A stretch of 64,000 nucleotides of DNA from Diogma glabrata (GCA_963693315.1 OY856188.1:186779487-186843486), one strand, 5' to 3'; shown: positions 33,740 through 48,003, numbered from the stretch's first letter. Made by a program: numbers and translations. The notes: generated by a model not told the origin, from the sequence alone.

Positions 33740-35088
33740 CCCAGCTAGCACAGATTTCGATTTGTAACATAAATATGTTACAATTCGGTTGTAATTCAGT
33801 TTTTTAAAACAAATTTAGTCACATACGGGTTATATTACTGTTTCGACTTAGCAATTTGCCACAAATCATTCGGGTTAGTTACAATACTGTTTTAATTTTG
33901 TTACGGAGAAATGCACTTGTTTTTAGAATGTTTCATAAAAGTTGCAAAAAAAGAAGTTATGTTTGAGTTAAACTAACGTTAATAAAACATTTCTTGTTGT
34001 AGCACATCTTAAAAATGTTATTTTATTGTAGCTGCCACAAATTCGATAATGAGTTAGTAACCTTAATGTGACTAACATACATTACTCAATTTACTGTTAC
34101 AAGGACGCTGCAGTGAAGTTTTTATTTAGTTGCAATGACATAAAAACAAGGTTCGAGCATTGTAGTTCAAGAAGTTTAGTTAGTTACAAGGACGCTGCAA
34201 TGAGGTTGTTATACAGTTTCAATGACAGAAGAAGAAAACGGATCGAGCACTGTAATTTTACATATCCAATTAGTTTCAGGGATGCTGCATTGAGGTTTTT
34301 ATTCAGTTTGAAGAACTTTGAAAGCAATCTGTCTTAAAGTTTTAGGTTCGCCATATTTTCCGTATTTCCTACACCATGCGGTTTTATTTGCGAAAATTTT
34401 AATGCGATTTTCAATAGTATTATTTATTTCCTATAACAATTTACGATGCAATATGACACTAGAAGCATTATAAAATGAATTTAAATATATATTTGTGGGT
34501 TTTATGGTGGAAGTAAAAATTCGAAAATTTTCTAATTTTCCAATTATTTTCCAATTATTTTCCAATTATTTTCCAAATTTTCATTTTTTGGGTGGCGCGT
34601 GAATTTTTTAGAGGTAAAACACCCACATTTAACGACAAAAAGACATTCGTTATAAAATGTTGCTCCAAAAATCATGAGTTTTTCAATTTCATAGTACGTA
34701 TTAAGTAATGTCTGACTTTTAAAACTTATAAATCTTAAAAATTATTTCAATAAAATCATATAAGGAAATACTTATTAAATTTTTTTTTAAAAAACACTGC
34801 AATATACAACTGAAATAAATCAAAATATTCGTTTCGTTAATATAACTGAAATGTAACATAAAAAAGTTACAAATACATATTACATCTGTTCGGTTAACAA
34901 AACAATAACTTATCCAGATTGTTACAACAACACATTTTAGCATAGCTATAACACATTTGTCCCCTCATTGCGACTAAATTTGTTAAATATACCGTAAATT
35001 CTGCTTTTTCAGTCGCATTAAATATCTAATCTTGCGACTCTTTTATTTGTTACATTAGCTCCATTGCTACAAATTTGTGCTAGCTGGG
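33740..35088. mobile_element. Nested transposon with CCCAGCTAGCACA ends (1,349 bp)
   Basis: Ends CCCAGCTAGCACA and TGTGCTAGCTGGG are perfect inverted repeats, with AT on both sides (33738-33739 and 35089-35090). The opposite arm of the host element retains the empty site (reverse of CCTAGCATCAATATGG at 36511-36526), in which AT occurs once. This proves insertion with a 2-bp AT duplication. Many internal TTAC/GTAAC motifs are present. A 2-bp duplication would fit ISL2EU-like elements among others. No transposase is recognised. Confidence 0.88.
34068..34337 (+). CDS. Open frame with three in-frame 29/30-codon repeats
   Basis: The frame runs to a TAA at 34335 but lacks an ATG upstream (it opens at GTG; the first internal ATG is in the second repeat). 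It encodes three copies of a unit: YKDAAVKFLFSCND...EHC, YKDAAMRLLYSFND...EHC and FRDAALRFLFSLKN. DNA periods are 87 and 90 bp, both multiples of three. It lies inside the transposon 33740-35088. It could be a captured exon, a degenerate peptide repeat or a minisatellite that happens to be open. No family recognised. Confidence 0.25.
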   Translation: MTNIHYSIYCYKDAAVKFLFSCNDIKTRFEHCSSRSLVSYKDAAMRLLYSFNDRRRKRIEHCNFTYPISFRDAALRFLFSLKNFESNLS

Positions 35089-35755
35089 ATGCTAGGTAGG
35101 TATAGTTTTTCACCTGCCGTATGTGAAATGGGTATTCACTATCCCCGTCGATTGTTCTTTTGGGTGTGTCCGCAAGTCAAAAAACGTAAAACTTGACTTT
35201 AAAAACGTCATTTCAGCATGTCTGCCGTTTTAATATCTTAAAGTATACACTCTTTTTTTATTAAAAAATCCAATGGCAGACACTTACTCCGGTTCCTAGT
35301 ATTTTTTTTTAAATTTCAAAGTTTTAAAATTTCATGAAAAGTTCCTTTATTTCAGCAAAGCTGAAATTTGTATTTGTTATTTACATTATTATTATATACA
35401 TATATATTTTAAGAAGCACACACAGGGCGGTTCCAAAATGCGGGCAGACGCTATAAGGATTTCTTTGTCTGAATGGGAATGAAAGCGAATCAGTAGTCAT
35501 ACATTGTGAATAATTTTTTATAAAAATATAATTTCTTCTAGAGTTAAACTAAATTTTTAAGTTTTCTTAATCATACAGATTTGGTTATATATTTATTTTA
35601 ACAAAGCGTACAAATTAAAATAGGAATACAGACAGAAGTTGACGGTTGTTGCATTGATTGCGGCAACGACTGTGTAATTGACTGAGAATTGAGATGGAGA
35701 TGACGTTTCTATAATTTTTTATTTTGTATGATAATAATTTTTTATCAATGCTGTA

Positions 35756-36228
35756 ATAGTATATTACATATCTAGAGTTGTAAATAGCATTTTAGATGCG
35801 AGGGAACATTTTGCGCACGAGACGCGTAGCGTCGAGTGCAGTATCTTCACGAGCATGGAAAATGCTTTACAACTCGAGATTTGCTATATACTTTTTCTAC
35901 GACTTTGTTTTAATGCCCAAACGCATATAATTACTTGAAAAAATGATCAACTATAATTATAAATTAAATGCAAATAGTTTCCAAATTGTGGTAGGCTTTG
36001 CATTATTCTGTGTCAAAATGAATTGAAATATTTAATTTTTAAAAATCAAATTTTTCTTTAAATAAAAATTTTTCTTTTTATTAAAAGCGTGCGGTAATAT
36101 ATATATATGTATATGAAAATCCATTACCGCACGCTATTTTTTACTTACCGCACGCTATTTGAAATAATCAATTTACATGTCAGGGATAGTGTGATGTAAT
36201 TTATAATTTACTGTGATAGGAGTAGAAA
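35756..36228 (+). repeat. A-tailed dispersed repeat, copy 3 (most complete)
   Basis: Starts TATATTACATATCTAGAGTTG and contains GAGACGCGTAGCGTCGAGTG, TTGTGGTAGGCTTTGCATTA and a GCGTGCGGTAAT ... ATTACCGCACGC inverted pair. It ends ACTGTGATAGGAGTAG followed by A6. It is the only copy in the window with both ends and no later insertion, and so the best reference for the family. Confidence 0.75.
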
Positions 36229-36573
36229 AAACAACAAATACAAATTTCAGCTGTGCTGAAATAAAGTAAATTTTCATGAAATTTTAAAACTTTGAAATTT
36301 AAAAAAAAATACTAGGAACCGGGGTAAGTGTCTGCCATTGGATATTTTAATAAAAAAAGATTGTGTACTTTAAGATATTAAAACGGCAGACATGCTGAAA
36401 TCACGTTTTTAAGGTCCATTTTTACGTTGTTCGACTTGCGTACACGCCCAAAGCAACCATCGACGGGGATAGTGAATACCTATTTTACCTACGGCAGGTG
36501 AAAAACTATACCTAGCATCAATATGGAGTTTGCTAGCATACCGTAAGTCTGCCGATCACTGGCTCTCAGTCTA

Positions 36574-39500
36574 TTAGAATATATACAAAATTTTTTATTT
36601 TCCTATTCTTTTGTTTATTATTATTATCATTAAACAAATTTTGGTTCTCTTCGTTTTTTATTTTAACAAACACAATAATTCTCAAACAAAAACATGAACA
36701 AACTACTTAATTCAACTATGGTTTGTGACTGTTTGAACACGAAATTGATCACGCCGTTGTTGATTTAAATAATGAAAATTTACGTTAGTTACGTTTTTTA
36801 AAATAAATTGACAATGCTACATTGGTTAAAATAACCACGTTCATATTAGACATAAAATCAAACAAGCTTTTTTCGGTGTTCTTTTAAAAATGACAAAATT
36901 AAGTTTAATGAAAAAAATTACCCGTAATTAAAACACATTTTACGAAAATTACCAGGGTACTGATAATGTGTCTGGACAAAACACGATCTTGCTAGCAATG
37001 ATGACTGTTTTGATTGATAAAACCTCGGACTAAGTAAAACACTTGCAATATTATATTTATTGTACTTTAATTAATTCCTGTGACGAGCGATAACTTGATC
37101 GAAATATGAATTCCCAATATTTTCAATGTGTTTTGATTTGGCAGGAGAATGATAAAAAATTCGAGGGACAAAATTTAATAGGATATATCTTAAATGAAAT
37201 ATAGAGTAATTTTATGATTATTTACATATTGCTATAACGCATTATTATTAAAAATTATTACTACAGTGTCAATTTGTCTCTACACACTTAGAATCATTAA
37301 TTATTTAGTTTACCAGCTTTGACTTTCAAAAAGGGACACACCAGGGGACTGATAATTTTACGTTAACGCTAGACATAGTTAAGGTTTTATATTAATATAC
37401 GAAATAAGCCATGTCGAAATTCTTATGTTTGTAGACTATCCTATATGTCGAAAAATTATTTTACAGATTTGATATGATTTTATGTAAATTTACCATAAAA
37501 ATAACTTGAAAAATTCTATTTCAATTTAATTGTGTGCCCACACTTCCAAATTATGCTTAATTTAATCGTACGGACAACACTAAATAGTAATTACGATCAT
37601 ATAGTAAATTTAATTTTATCAATATCGGCCAAAGTGATACAGATAACAATAAGTACACACCTTTAATAACATAATTGCTAATTTTTGCCGCCATCGTAAG
37701 ATAAAATAAAGAAATACAAAAATAAAAGAGAAATCTCTTAACATCGCCGTGATCTTTTGGGCTTTATCATTTTATAGCTTTCCATTTCATTGTTTTTTCT
37801 GCTAACAATAATGAGATGTTGATGCCTTGTAAGACTTTATAAAAAAATAAATGAAGTTTTATATGTATGTCTGTTTTTTGTTTCTGAACATTTTCACTGG
37901 TTAATAATATGCAACAAATATCAGAGATTTTAAGGTATTTGATGTTATTATGAGCACTTTTTTGGTGCCGTTTATATTTTATAGACGGTTTCATAGACAG
38001 CCTCTACGTTTCAGCTCAAGTTGATGGTTGTTGGAGGTTCACTTAAAAACACTTTGAGCTGGGTATATCGAGCTACGGTTTTTATGGTGGCTATGTTCCA
38101 TGTAAGAGCGTCGCCAAACTAACCAGCATAAAATATTCATAACATCCATTCGCAATCAGCATGCCAACATGCCTTTCAAGGTCATTCGACGTTTATGATA
38201 GCAGTTGTGGTTTTTTTGGCCGTCATTCACTTCCTGAGATATTAAAGTACATTTGCACTCTAGACTACGAAATGGCTCGTTGAACATACACAACCCAAAA
38301 ATCCTATTTGAGCGGATACAATGTATTATATCAGGACATTCAAGAAGGTGTCCGATTTTGGAGTTATATTAGGTAGACTCTCCGCCTGTAGCGATCGATT
38401 CTATTTCCATTCTTGCTCTAAATCAAGAGTCAAAGCCATCTAAAAACAACTCCATAAAACAACTTATTGTTCTATTTCAATTTTTACTCTATATCAAAAT
38501 AAAATACCTTGAGGCCAAAATATCCAAAGAAACTCCGTAATTCAATTTGTACTTTTATATTTTCATATTTGGACCTGCCTCAATAATAAAAATTAGGTCA
38601 TACATATATCAAACAGAGAATATGAAACTTTATTAAAGTATCCAAGGTAAATGAGTTTTCAGATTATTCAGAATTTTTTAAATACGAATTTTTACAATTA
38701 ATTAAATAAATTAGTTGTTATATAACATCACTCCGATGGAAATTCCTCCCATCACGAATAATAAGACTGAATCTAAAAAAATATGGTGTCACCATATAAA
38801 AAGTATATATTCTTATTGGTTCGAAACTAGATCGATCGACAATTGTGTGGATAGCAAAACATTTCATAAATTGCACACCATATTTAGTTAGATTTATTCT
38901 TATGAAATTGTAGTTTTTGATTTTCGTGTTTTAATTTTTTTGTGATATGAATAGAAATAGCGCCGCTACACGAGATTTTATTTTTATGAAGAAAAAACAT
39001 GATTATTATCTTAGTTTTCTTTTTTCTAATTCAACTGGATCTGTATTTGAGATTATGTGATGAAAATGTATATAAATAAAGAAACAAAGATAGAAAATTC
39101 TCGGCATCGGGCATTCTGTTTGATCAGTGTAATTATTCAAGTAAATTATTAGATTCATTATTAGATGGATTATCAAAGTAATTATCAATTTTATTTATAT
39201 AAAAATCAAAGTTAATTTTTATTATTGTAAAATAATTTATTTGTTATTTAATTGTAATATTGAAGTTAAATATTTATTTATTTTAAATGTTATGAGTTTT
39301 GGTAAAAATTGTTTAGTTGTAAAACCATTTGGTAAAGTAAATGGTGAACTATTTAGCGATTTGATATACGTAATTACGAAACACTATTCTGATTTGATTA
39401 CTTAGTAGGTAAACACTAACCTTTACATGGTATTCGATGACTTTAGTTTTGATGTTTTATAAATTTAGGATAGTTTCACCTCCCCAAAACGGAAATGTTT

Positions 39501-40125
39501 ATAAAATAGTGATTGTCTGAATATTTTTAAACTTTGGCACAAACCAGGAAAACTAGTTGGCAACTAGCTACTTACCGGTTTTGTGAAGTCAACATGTAAA
39601 TATGTTCGTTCAATATTATGTTGAATTTTACACCTCAAAATGCATCCTGAATGCAAACGACACATATTGAAAAAATGTATGATCATGGCAGTCGGTTTTT
39701 GCATGGTTCTTTGAATTTTAACCGAGATTTGATTTAATTAGAGGTTTGTGAAAAGAACGTTATTCTAGTTTTCAAACATTTCTCCACCCCATTCCCATAT
39801 AAAAATTGATTACATGTGGAGCGGTTTTGGTGAAAATTAAATTTACTATCTAGTTTTGGATATTTTTACCACCCAACATGCAATTTTGATTGATCCAACC
39901 ATCTAAAGATTTGTTATATTTGGCCACATTCTTTGAAATTGGATCATGATTTGAATTGGCAAATTTTCTCAACCTCTAAACGCAGTATGAGGGATGATTT
40001 TAGATGAATTATATTATTCTTTCAAATATTTGCCGCAAATTAAAGAATTTTTTAAAATTTAGCGTAAATTCTATTAAATATGGTAGACGATTCCCACCGA
40101 TGAAACCTTCTAGTAGAAATGTTGT
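36574..40125. other. AT-rich interval without recognised genes
   Basis: About 3.5 kb with no conserved frame. CCAGGG[T/G]ACTGATAAT occurs at about 36952 and 37335, related to the motif at 32657, which suggests an older repeat around the 33.7-36.6-kb element. Nothing else stands out. Confidence 0.35.
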
Positions 40126-40129
40126 CTAG

Positions 40130-40320
40130 TAGAAATTACAATAAGTGTCACAACACCACATAAAAACCTTTCAAGAGCAAGGTGAATAGAGTTCATCTGC
40201 CAGCATCCCTTAGATATCACCTGGTATGTGATATCTCACGTTAGCTCGTATTTCAATAGCAAGGACTGGAGTACGCGAGGTTGTCACACCCGTAGATAAA
40301 AAATAAAAAAAAATTACATT
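40130..40320. repeat. LINE-tail stub joined to a GATATC repeat
   Basis: 40137-40180 (GTGTCACAACACCACATAAA) matches the LINE tail in minus orientation. 40185-40310 (TTCATCTGCCAGCATCCCTT, GTGATATCTCACG, GAGGTTGTCACACCCG) is a copy of the repeat at 3186-3425. Confidence 0.55.
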
Positions 40321-41460
40321 AAAAAAAATTGATCCTCCATGCGCGGGAGCTAAATATTTGTAAAACTTATTGCGATTCATATGATGTAGGCTATAATTCG
40401 CTGTCTTGGAAATTTATATCGTATAGTGTACTAACAAATATTTCTCTCGTAATGGATATTTTCGTTACCTTCAAAATGAACTTACAATTTGTTGGAGGTG
40501 AAACACTTTATTCGGACGTGGATACTTTTTTAACCTCAAAAATCTATCTGGATGAACATTTATAAAATTCAGGCCCTTTCCTTGCAATGCAATACATTCA
40601 TTTGACTTTGTCTTTCACAAACAAAAAGTTCCTACGGTACCGCATTGGATAGCATGCCTGCCAAAACAGATTCGACTCGAAACACTGATGAGGAAGGTTC
40701 AAATCTCAGTCCGCAACACGTATAAGAGAAATGTAGTTTTTATCTGAGAAAAATCCAAAATATACTTTCGATTTGAAAAATTCAAATGACTTCCTTATTT
40801 ACTTGATTTAAAGTGCTCACAAAAATCCCTAACAATTCAAAACCTATTCAAAGTTCATGTCTAGTAAATTTAAAATTCTAATAGTATATTTGGCTACAAG
40901 AGATGAAAAACTGTTTTTTTTCGTGAGCGAACGTTTGTTCTCGAGACGCACTAGCGCCGAGTAAGTTACGTTCACCAGCAAAAACTTATTAAATTAGAAA
41001 AAGCTAACATTCATATTATTTTTGCTTTAGTTTAAAAACTTTGTAAAATAAGATGGAAATATCATAGCATCTACAGTTTAGTTGGTTGTTAAGTGGAAAT
41101 CATTTTTCACTAGAGTGAAAAAAGGTCACTTTCGCAGGGAATTAAACATGCATGAAAATACAGTCAAAAAAAACAAAAGTAAATTCTAGAAATTTTTTAT
41201 AAATATGTATACAATTTACAAAATTTTTTTAAGTTTACCAAAAGTATTGTAAATTACAAAAAAAAATTATTAGAAAAACCACAAATTTATTTGATTTACA
41301 AATTTGAAGGAAAAAATTGTAGTTTTATCAAAAGCTGATTCGTAACTAAAGTGACTGCAAGAACATTTCTCTTTATAAACAATCAATTGGCAAAAATTTT
41401 ATTCACCAAAAAATTGCAAAAATATTTTAGATATTTTTCAATAATTAACTTTGCAACCTA
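40321..41460. other. AT-rich interval with one CACGAGACG-type repeat
   Basis: 40885-40985 is a relative of 27465-27550 and 43355-43490 (CTACAAGAGATGAAAAACTG, TCGTGA, TTGTTCTCGAGACGCACTAG). 40650-40720 has a GGTTCAAATC box like a tRNA B box, but no tRNA fold was found. No gene. Confidence 0.4.
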
Positions 41461-42030
41461 CTAGTAGCGATAGTATTGCCTTCGATTTTGAAACATAATC
41501 CGCAGCTACTGAAGCTTCATTAGTGCCACGGAAATCCAAAATGCAGTACAAAATGGCTTATCGAACATTTGGGAAATTCGGTGCGAGGAGAAACGAGTAA
41601 AAACCTGGAACGAAAAAATCATGCTCGCATATTTTAAGCAAAAATCTAAAGATTTAAAAGCGTCATCACTCTGGAGCCATTATTCCATGTTGCGGACAAT
41701 CCTGTCCCTAAAAACAAGATCGATATAAGCAAGTATAACAGTCTGTTGGCATTTCTGAAAAGGAAGTCTGAGAGTTACAAGCCGAAAAAGTGAAAAGTAT
41801 TGACTAGGAAGTAAATTCAACTTTTTTTCCTTGAAGCTAATGATGAAATTTTTTAATGATAAAATATAATGTGTTTTGAAAATATTATAAAAAAACGATT
41901 TTTGCGATTTTCGAAAAACAAAAATTCCTTGAGAATTAACCATTACGTCAAGAAATATAGGCGAAATATATTTTGTTGAAACAATCTGGAAATAAAAAAA
42001 AAAAAAATTCAAATTTGCGTCCACCGAACA
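41461..42030 (+). pseudogene. Degenerate tyrosine-recombinase-like (Crypton-type) fragment
   Basis: In changing forward frames I read LVPRKSKMQYKMAY, then MLAYFKQKSKDLKASSLWSH with YSMLRTILSLK, then DISKYNSLLAFLKRKSESYK with PKK, KVLTRK and FFLEANDEIF. This order (KSK...Y-x-x-AY; LLAYF...SSLWS-x-YSML; DI-x-KY...FLKRKS-x-x-YKPKKSKVLT) is the core-binding part of the tyrosine recombinase-like proteins of Crypton elements found in many insects. Frameshifts and stops (after RSI, KPKK, TRK) disable it. The catalytic half is not recognisable. Identification is from memory of the family pattern. Confidence 0.5.
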
Positions 42031-42253
42031 TTGACAATCTAAGAGCGTAGGATGAGCAAGGGATATGTGAAAAACTCTATAAAAAACAAAAGAAAATCGC
42101 AGTCATACTAGGAGAAAAAGCAGATGCACGGGATGATAAACTCAAATTTAACTTCTCGTTAAACTACATTAAAAAATTCAATTTCACCCCAGCAACAATT
42201 GTCCTCTAACGTTACCATCTCCAATTGTTCGAATTGTATTATATATACTAAAA

Positions 42254-43194
42254 TAAGCTTGCCAGATCGCCCGGCTTAAGCCGGACTCGCCCGGCTTTTT
42301 TTGGTAAAACTTGGCTGAAAAATCGCCCGGTTCGGACGCCCGGATTTCTAAACAAAAACCGGAAATCGCCCGGATTTTTCTAACATTTGTTCATTGAAAA
42401 AAATATATATATAATATTAATTCGTTTTATAGTCAAAATTTCAATAATCTGTATCTTTCTTATTCAAATATGTTTCACATGTTAAATCGTGTTATTTTCA
42501 ATGTTTTATATGAAAATATATAAACAATTGACATCATTTCAACGTTTTATAATTTATATATTGTGCTCTCGTTCGTTCAATCGTTTGCTGCAAATCGAGG
42601 AGTTTAGTTTAGTTATCCCAGCGGCCAATACGACAACTGAGCGCGTATTTTCTCACATCAATGACATTTGGACAAAAGAAAAAGGCAAATTGACACTGGA
42701 AAACGTTCAGGCACAATTGATGGTAAAATTCAACTGGAGACATGTCCAGAGTTTTATACAAAAATAAAAGAAAACGCTGGTTTTCTCCAAAAAGTTGCTG
42801 GAAGTGAAAAATACAAAATGAGAGCTGATAGTTTGTTTGGTACTCAAGAGAGTGGACAGTCATCGACTTCGATGGAGATTGATTGAATACAATGTTGACA
42901 ATTTAAGAATAGAATTCTTTCTGTAATAAACAGAATTAAAAATATTATTAACAAAATATATTTCAACATTTCAAAGCAATAAAGAGTTTTCAAAGGTTAT
43001 TTATGAAAAAAATATAGTCTTTTTGTTTTCTTCTTTTCTGTCCGATTTTTAAAAATTTTGTATTTCGCCCGGATTTCGCCCGGCTTTTCAAATGGAAATT
43101 TTGACACTTGTCGCCCGGATTTTGCCCGGATTTATAAAAAAACCGCCCGGTTTTTCCGGCCCGGAATACCTCCAAAAAAAATCTGGCAAGCTTA
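42254..43194 (+). mobile_element. Non-autonomous hAT element, copy B (941 bp)
   Basis: Same ends as copy A (TAAGCTTGCCAGAT / ATCTGGCAAGCTTA) with its own 8-bp duplication TACTAAAA (42246-42253 and 43195-43202). Nearly identical to copy A over its length, including both CGCCCGG clusters. Differences include loss of one GCG triplet near 42620 and a 4-bp deletion near 42738 that shifts the transposase-derived frame. Confidence 0.93.
42510..42885 (+). pseudogene. hAT transposase C-terminal fragment, frameshifted
   Basis: Corresponds to the open frame of copy A (LVIPAANTTTERVFSHINDI and GKLTLENVQAQLMVKFNW). A 4-bp deletion after FNW changes frame. The remaining tail (CPEFYTKIKENAGFLQKVAG) continues in another frame. 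Confidence 0.7.
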
Positions 43195-43239
43195 TACTAA
43201 AATAAGTAGTTTTTTGTTGTTATTGTTTTCTCTAACATA

Positions 43240-44040
43240 AGTAACTTTATTGCACTATGGTGTGATTAAGTGACTTTATTGCACTCTAGTGCGACAAAGT
43301 GACATTTTTCACACCAAAATTGAGTTGAACAAACAACATTGAGTCTTCACACATAGAATACTATATTTTTCCCTACAAGAGATGAACACTGTTTTTTCAT
43401 GAATAAATATTTGTTCACGAGACGCGCTAGCGTCAAGTGAGACAAGTTTGCGAACGAAAAACGTAATTGTCTCGTCTGGGAAATGCAATTTTTTCTACGA
43501 TATTATAAATATAATCGTTATTTATGTACCTCGACTAACGTCGCAACAAGTTCTCACTCGGGCTGAAATTAAATTTACACCTGTGGTCCATAAAACATTT
43601 TTTATACTTCCTAAAAGAGGACATAAAGTAAAGTAACATTAAGATGACGTAAAGTAATAATAAGAGGGTGTAAAGTAATAACGAGAGGGCGTAAATTAAT
43701 AGAGGGCGTAATGTAATAAAGGATGAAGAAGTTATGTTTTACGCAAATCTAAGTAAGTAAAAAATAGTTCATTATGCATAGAAAGTATAAAATAGTTATT
43801 TATGTACCAAGGGTGTAAAGTAATACATTTAAACCCGAGTGAGAATTTGTAACTTGCAACAACTCGCTAGGAATTAAATTTACTTTACACCTCTACTACA
43901 ACATTTTTTATAATTCTTACTTGAGGGAGTAAGGTAACAAAAAGAGGTCGTAAAGTAACAATAAGAGGAGGTAAAGTAATAATAAGAGGCCATAAAGTAA
44001 AGTAATAGAGGGCGTAAAGTAATTTAGGTCGAAAAAGAAA
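43240..44040. repeat. Degenerate GTAAAGTAAT / GAGGGCGTAA repeats
   Basis: 43355-43490 is the CACGAGACGCGCTAGCG-type repeat. From about 43618 to 44025 the strand is dominated by imperfect copies of AGAGGGCGTAAAGTAATAA in two clusters (43618-43725 and 43925-44025), separated by a related TTAAATTTACTTTACACCT segment. No coding function is seen. Confidence 0.5.
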
Positions 44041-44925
44041 TGATTAAACGAAAATCTTGAATCCGCTTGCATTTTCAAAGCAGCCACCACATGTTCCAAA
44101 AATTGAAAATTGACGTTTACTTCCCTCTTCTTAAAACCATCGATATACCAAGTCCTTGCAATGGAACCATAGTACCAAAGAAAAAAGTTATGAACAATAA
44201 AATAGGTTTAAAGTTTCTTACTTATTAAGGAATATATGATTCTGTCAGCCATACGAATGATGGCCACTGTTATCGAATCCAAATTGAGGCGTTATCCAAT
44301 AAATACATTTTGATTTTGCAATGACCATAAACAAAGTGCAAAAGCAGATATGTATAATACAAATATTTTTAATACAATACCAAATAATTTACAAACAGCA
44401 ACCATTACAAGCAATGACGGTTATCAGACAGAAATAATTAGATTAAGTTCAAGATTTTATTAACATTTGGTAGATCAAAATGGATCTAACCATTATGTAG
44501 TTTAGAATTAAAGCCGATTGTGTTAAAACACTAGTCTATACATTGTTAGGGTCGAAGGTTCGAATCCAGTCAAATCCAATATATATATTTACTGAATTAG
44601 AATTACAGAACCGAGAAGTATTGATATAATATATATTTTTCAAAGGACAGTAAAGCCACTGGATCTATCAATACTGTTTTGTGATAAAATAAATAAAAAA
44701 AGAAGACAGTGTTAAGGACTGCCAACAGACGTGAAAACTCAAATCTGTGAAATAGCTGTGTTTTATTGTATCTTCCAATTATTGTAGCAAATTAAAATTT
44801 CAGAATGTTTAAATTAAAATCATATCTATCGGCATTCGTTTCATATCTATCAGCATTCCAAGCAACTATTATATACATTTTTATATTTAAAATAATCAAA
44901 ACAATTGATATAAAAATTTGCGTCT
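44041..44925. other. AT-rich interval, nothing recognised
   Basis: GGTTCGAATCC at about 44554-44564 resembles a tRNA B box, but the flanks do not form a cloverleaf. No gene is supported. Confidence 0.35.
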
Positions 44926-45245
44926 ATCAACACCTTAGAAAGCATGCTGTTGTGGGACCTTGTTCTTAAAAGTTTTTTATGTGTTGTTGTGACACACCTT
45001 GTAATTTCTACTACCAAACACATTTTATTTTAAAAAAAATAGCGTATCATCAAAGAATATTCCATAACTTAGAGTAAGGGATGGTATCGTTGATTGAAAA
45101 TACTTCATCCGCCAGCACCCCTAAGATATCCCTTTGGCTAATGAGATTGCACTGCTATTGCCAGTGGTATACGATATCTCAAGATAACTCATATGCCAAT
45201 AGCAGGGACTAAAGTACGCGTGGTTGTCACACCCATAGACCAACA
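44926..45245 (+). repeat. LINE tail followed by GATATC repeat
   Basis: 44930-45040 (CACCTTAGAAAGCATGCTGT, TGTGGGACCTTG, A-rich end) is the LINE tail in plus orientation. 45080-45240 (TTCATCCGCCAGCACCCCTA, AGTGGTATACGATATCTC, GTTGTCACACCC) is the dispersed GATATC repeat. Confidence 0.6.
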
Positions 45246-45289
45246 ATTTTAAATTTTACAAATCTTCAAGCGGTAAGCTAATTAAATTC

Positions 45290-45600
45290 ATTGGTATTAA
45301 TGCGCATTGTTGCCGTTTGAAAATCGACTGATTAGTTTTGAAGTTATTTTCAAAAACGTGTGTTTATTTTTTGTCCCCCCCCCTAACTTCGAAGATTACA
45401 AAAGCAAAAAATTGAAAAAATTTAAGGTCGTAGGAATTTTGCATAAAAACCCTTCTTTTGTTTTGGTTGTTATAATTTCAAATGTTTATTGGAGAGGGTT
45501 GAGAGTAAAATTACGAAAAAAAAATATTTTTGATCATGTCATATGAAATGTTATTTTTTTTTCTATTCTAAAACAATTTATTTTGCAATTTTCGAAAGCA
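45290..45600. repeat. Single unit related to the 4-kb tandem repeat
   Basis: Contains CCCCTAACTTCGAAGATTAC, TTTCAAATGTTTATTGGAGAGGGTTGAG and GATCATGTCATATGAAATG in the same order as units at 3841-5215. Confidence 0.55.
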
Positions 45601-45606
45601 TATTTT

Positions 45607-48003
<2,397 letters not shown>

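Larger units (their letters stand above)
33690..36567. mobile_element. Element with about 340-bp terminal inverted repeats
   Basis: Begins AGAGCCAGTGATCGGCAGAC and ends with the inverted copy GTCTGCCGATCACTGGCTCT(C). Pairing continues for about 340 bp, shown by GGTGAAAAACTATACCTAGC, GACGGGGATAGTGAATACC and CGGCAGACATGCTGAAAT-type matches. The 6-bp string AGTCTA flanks both sides (33684-33689 and 36568-36573). Long TIRs starting AG with a 6-bp duplication recall Polinton/Maverick ends, but no Polinton gene is present. The left arm is split by another transposon (33740-35088), and the interior carries an A-tailed repeat copy. Confidence 0.75.

Noticed and set aside
40650..40725. GGTTCAAATC with an upstream A-box-like string as a tRNA or SINE head
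   Set aside because: Stem pairing is poor and no second copy is visible in the window. Needs a covariance search.
41680..42024. 114-residue minus-strand frame
   Set aside because: Lies antisense to the recombinase-like motifs and is F/K-rich low complexity.
44545..44575. GGTTCGAATCC as a tRNA gene
   Set aside because: Only the B-box-like string is present. Flanks do not form acceptor, D and T stems.
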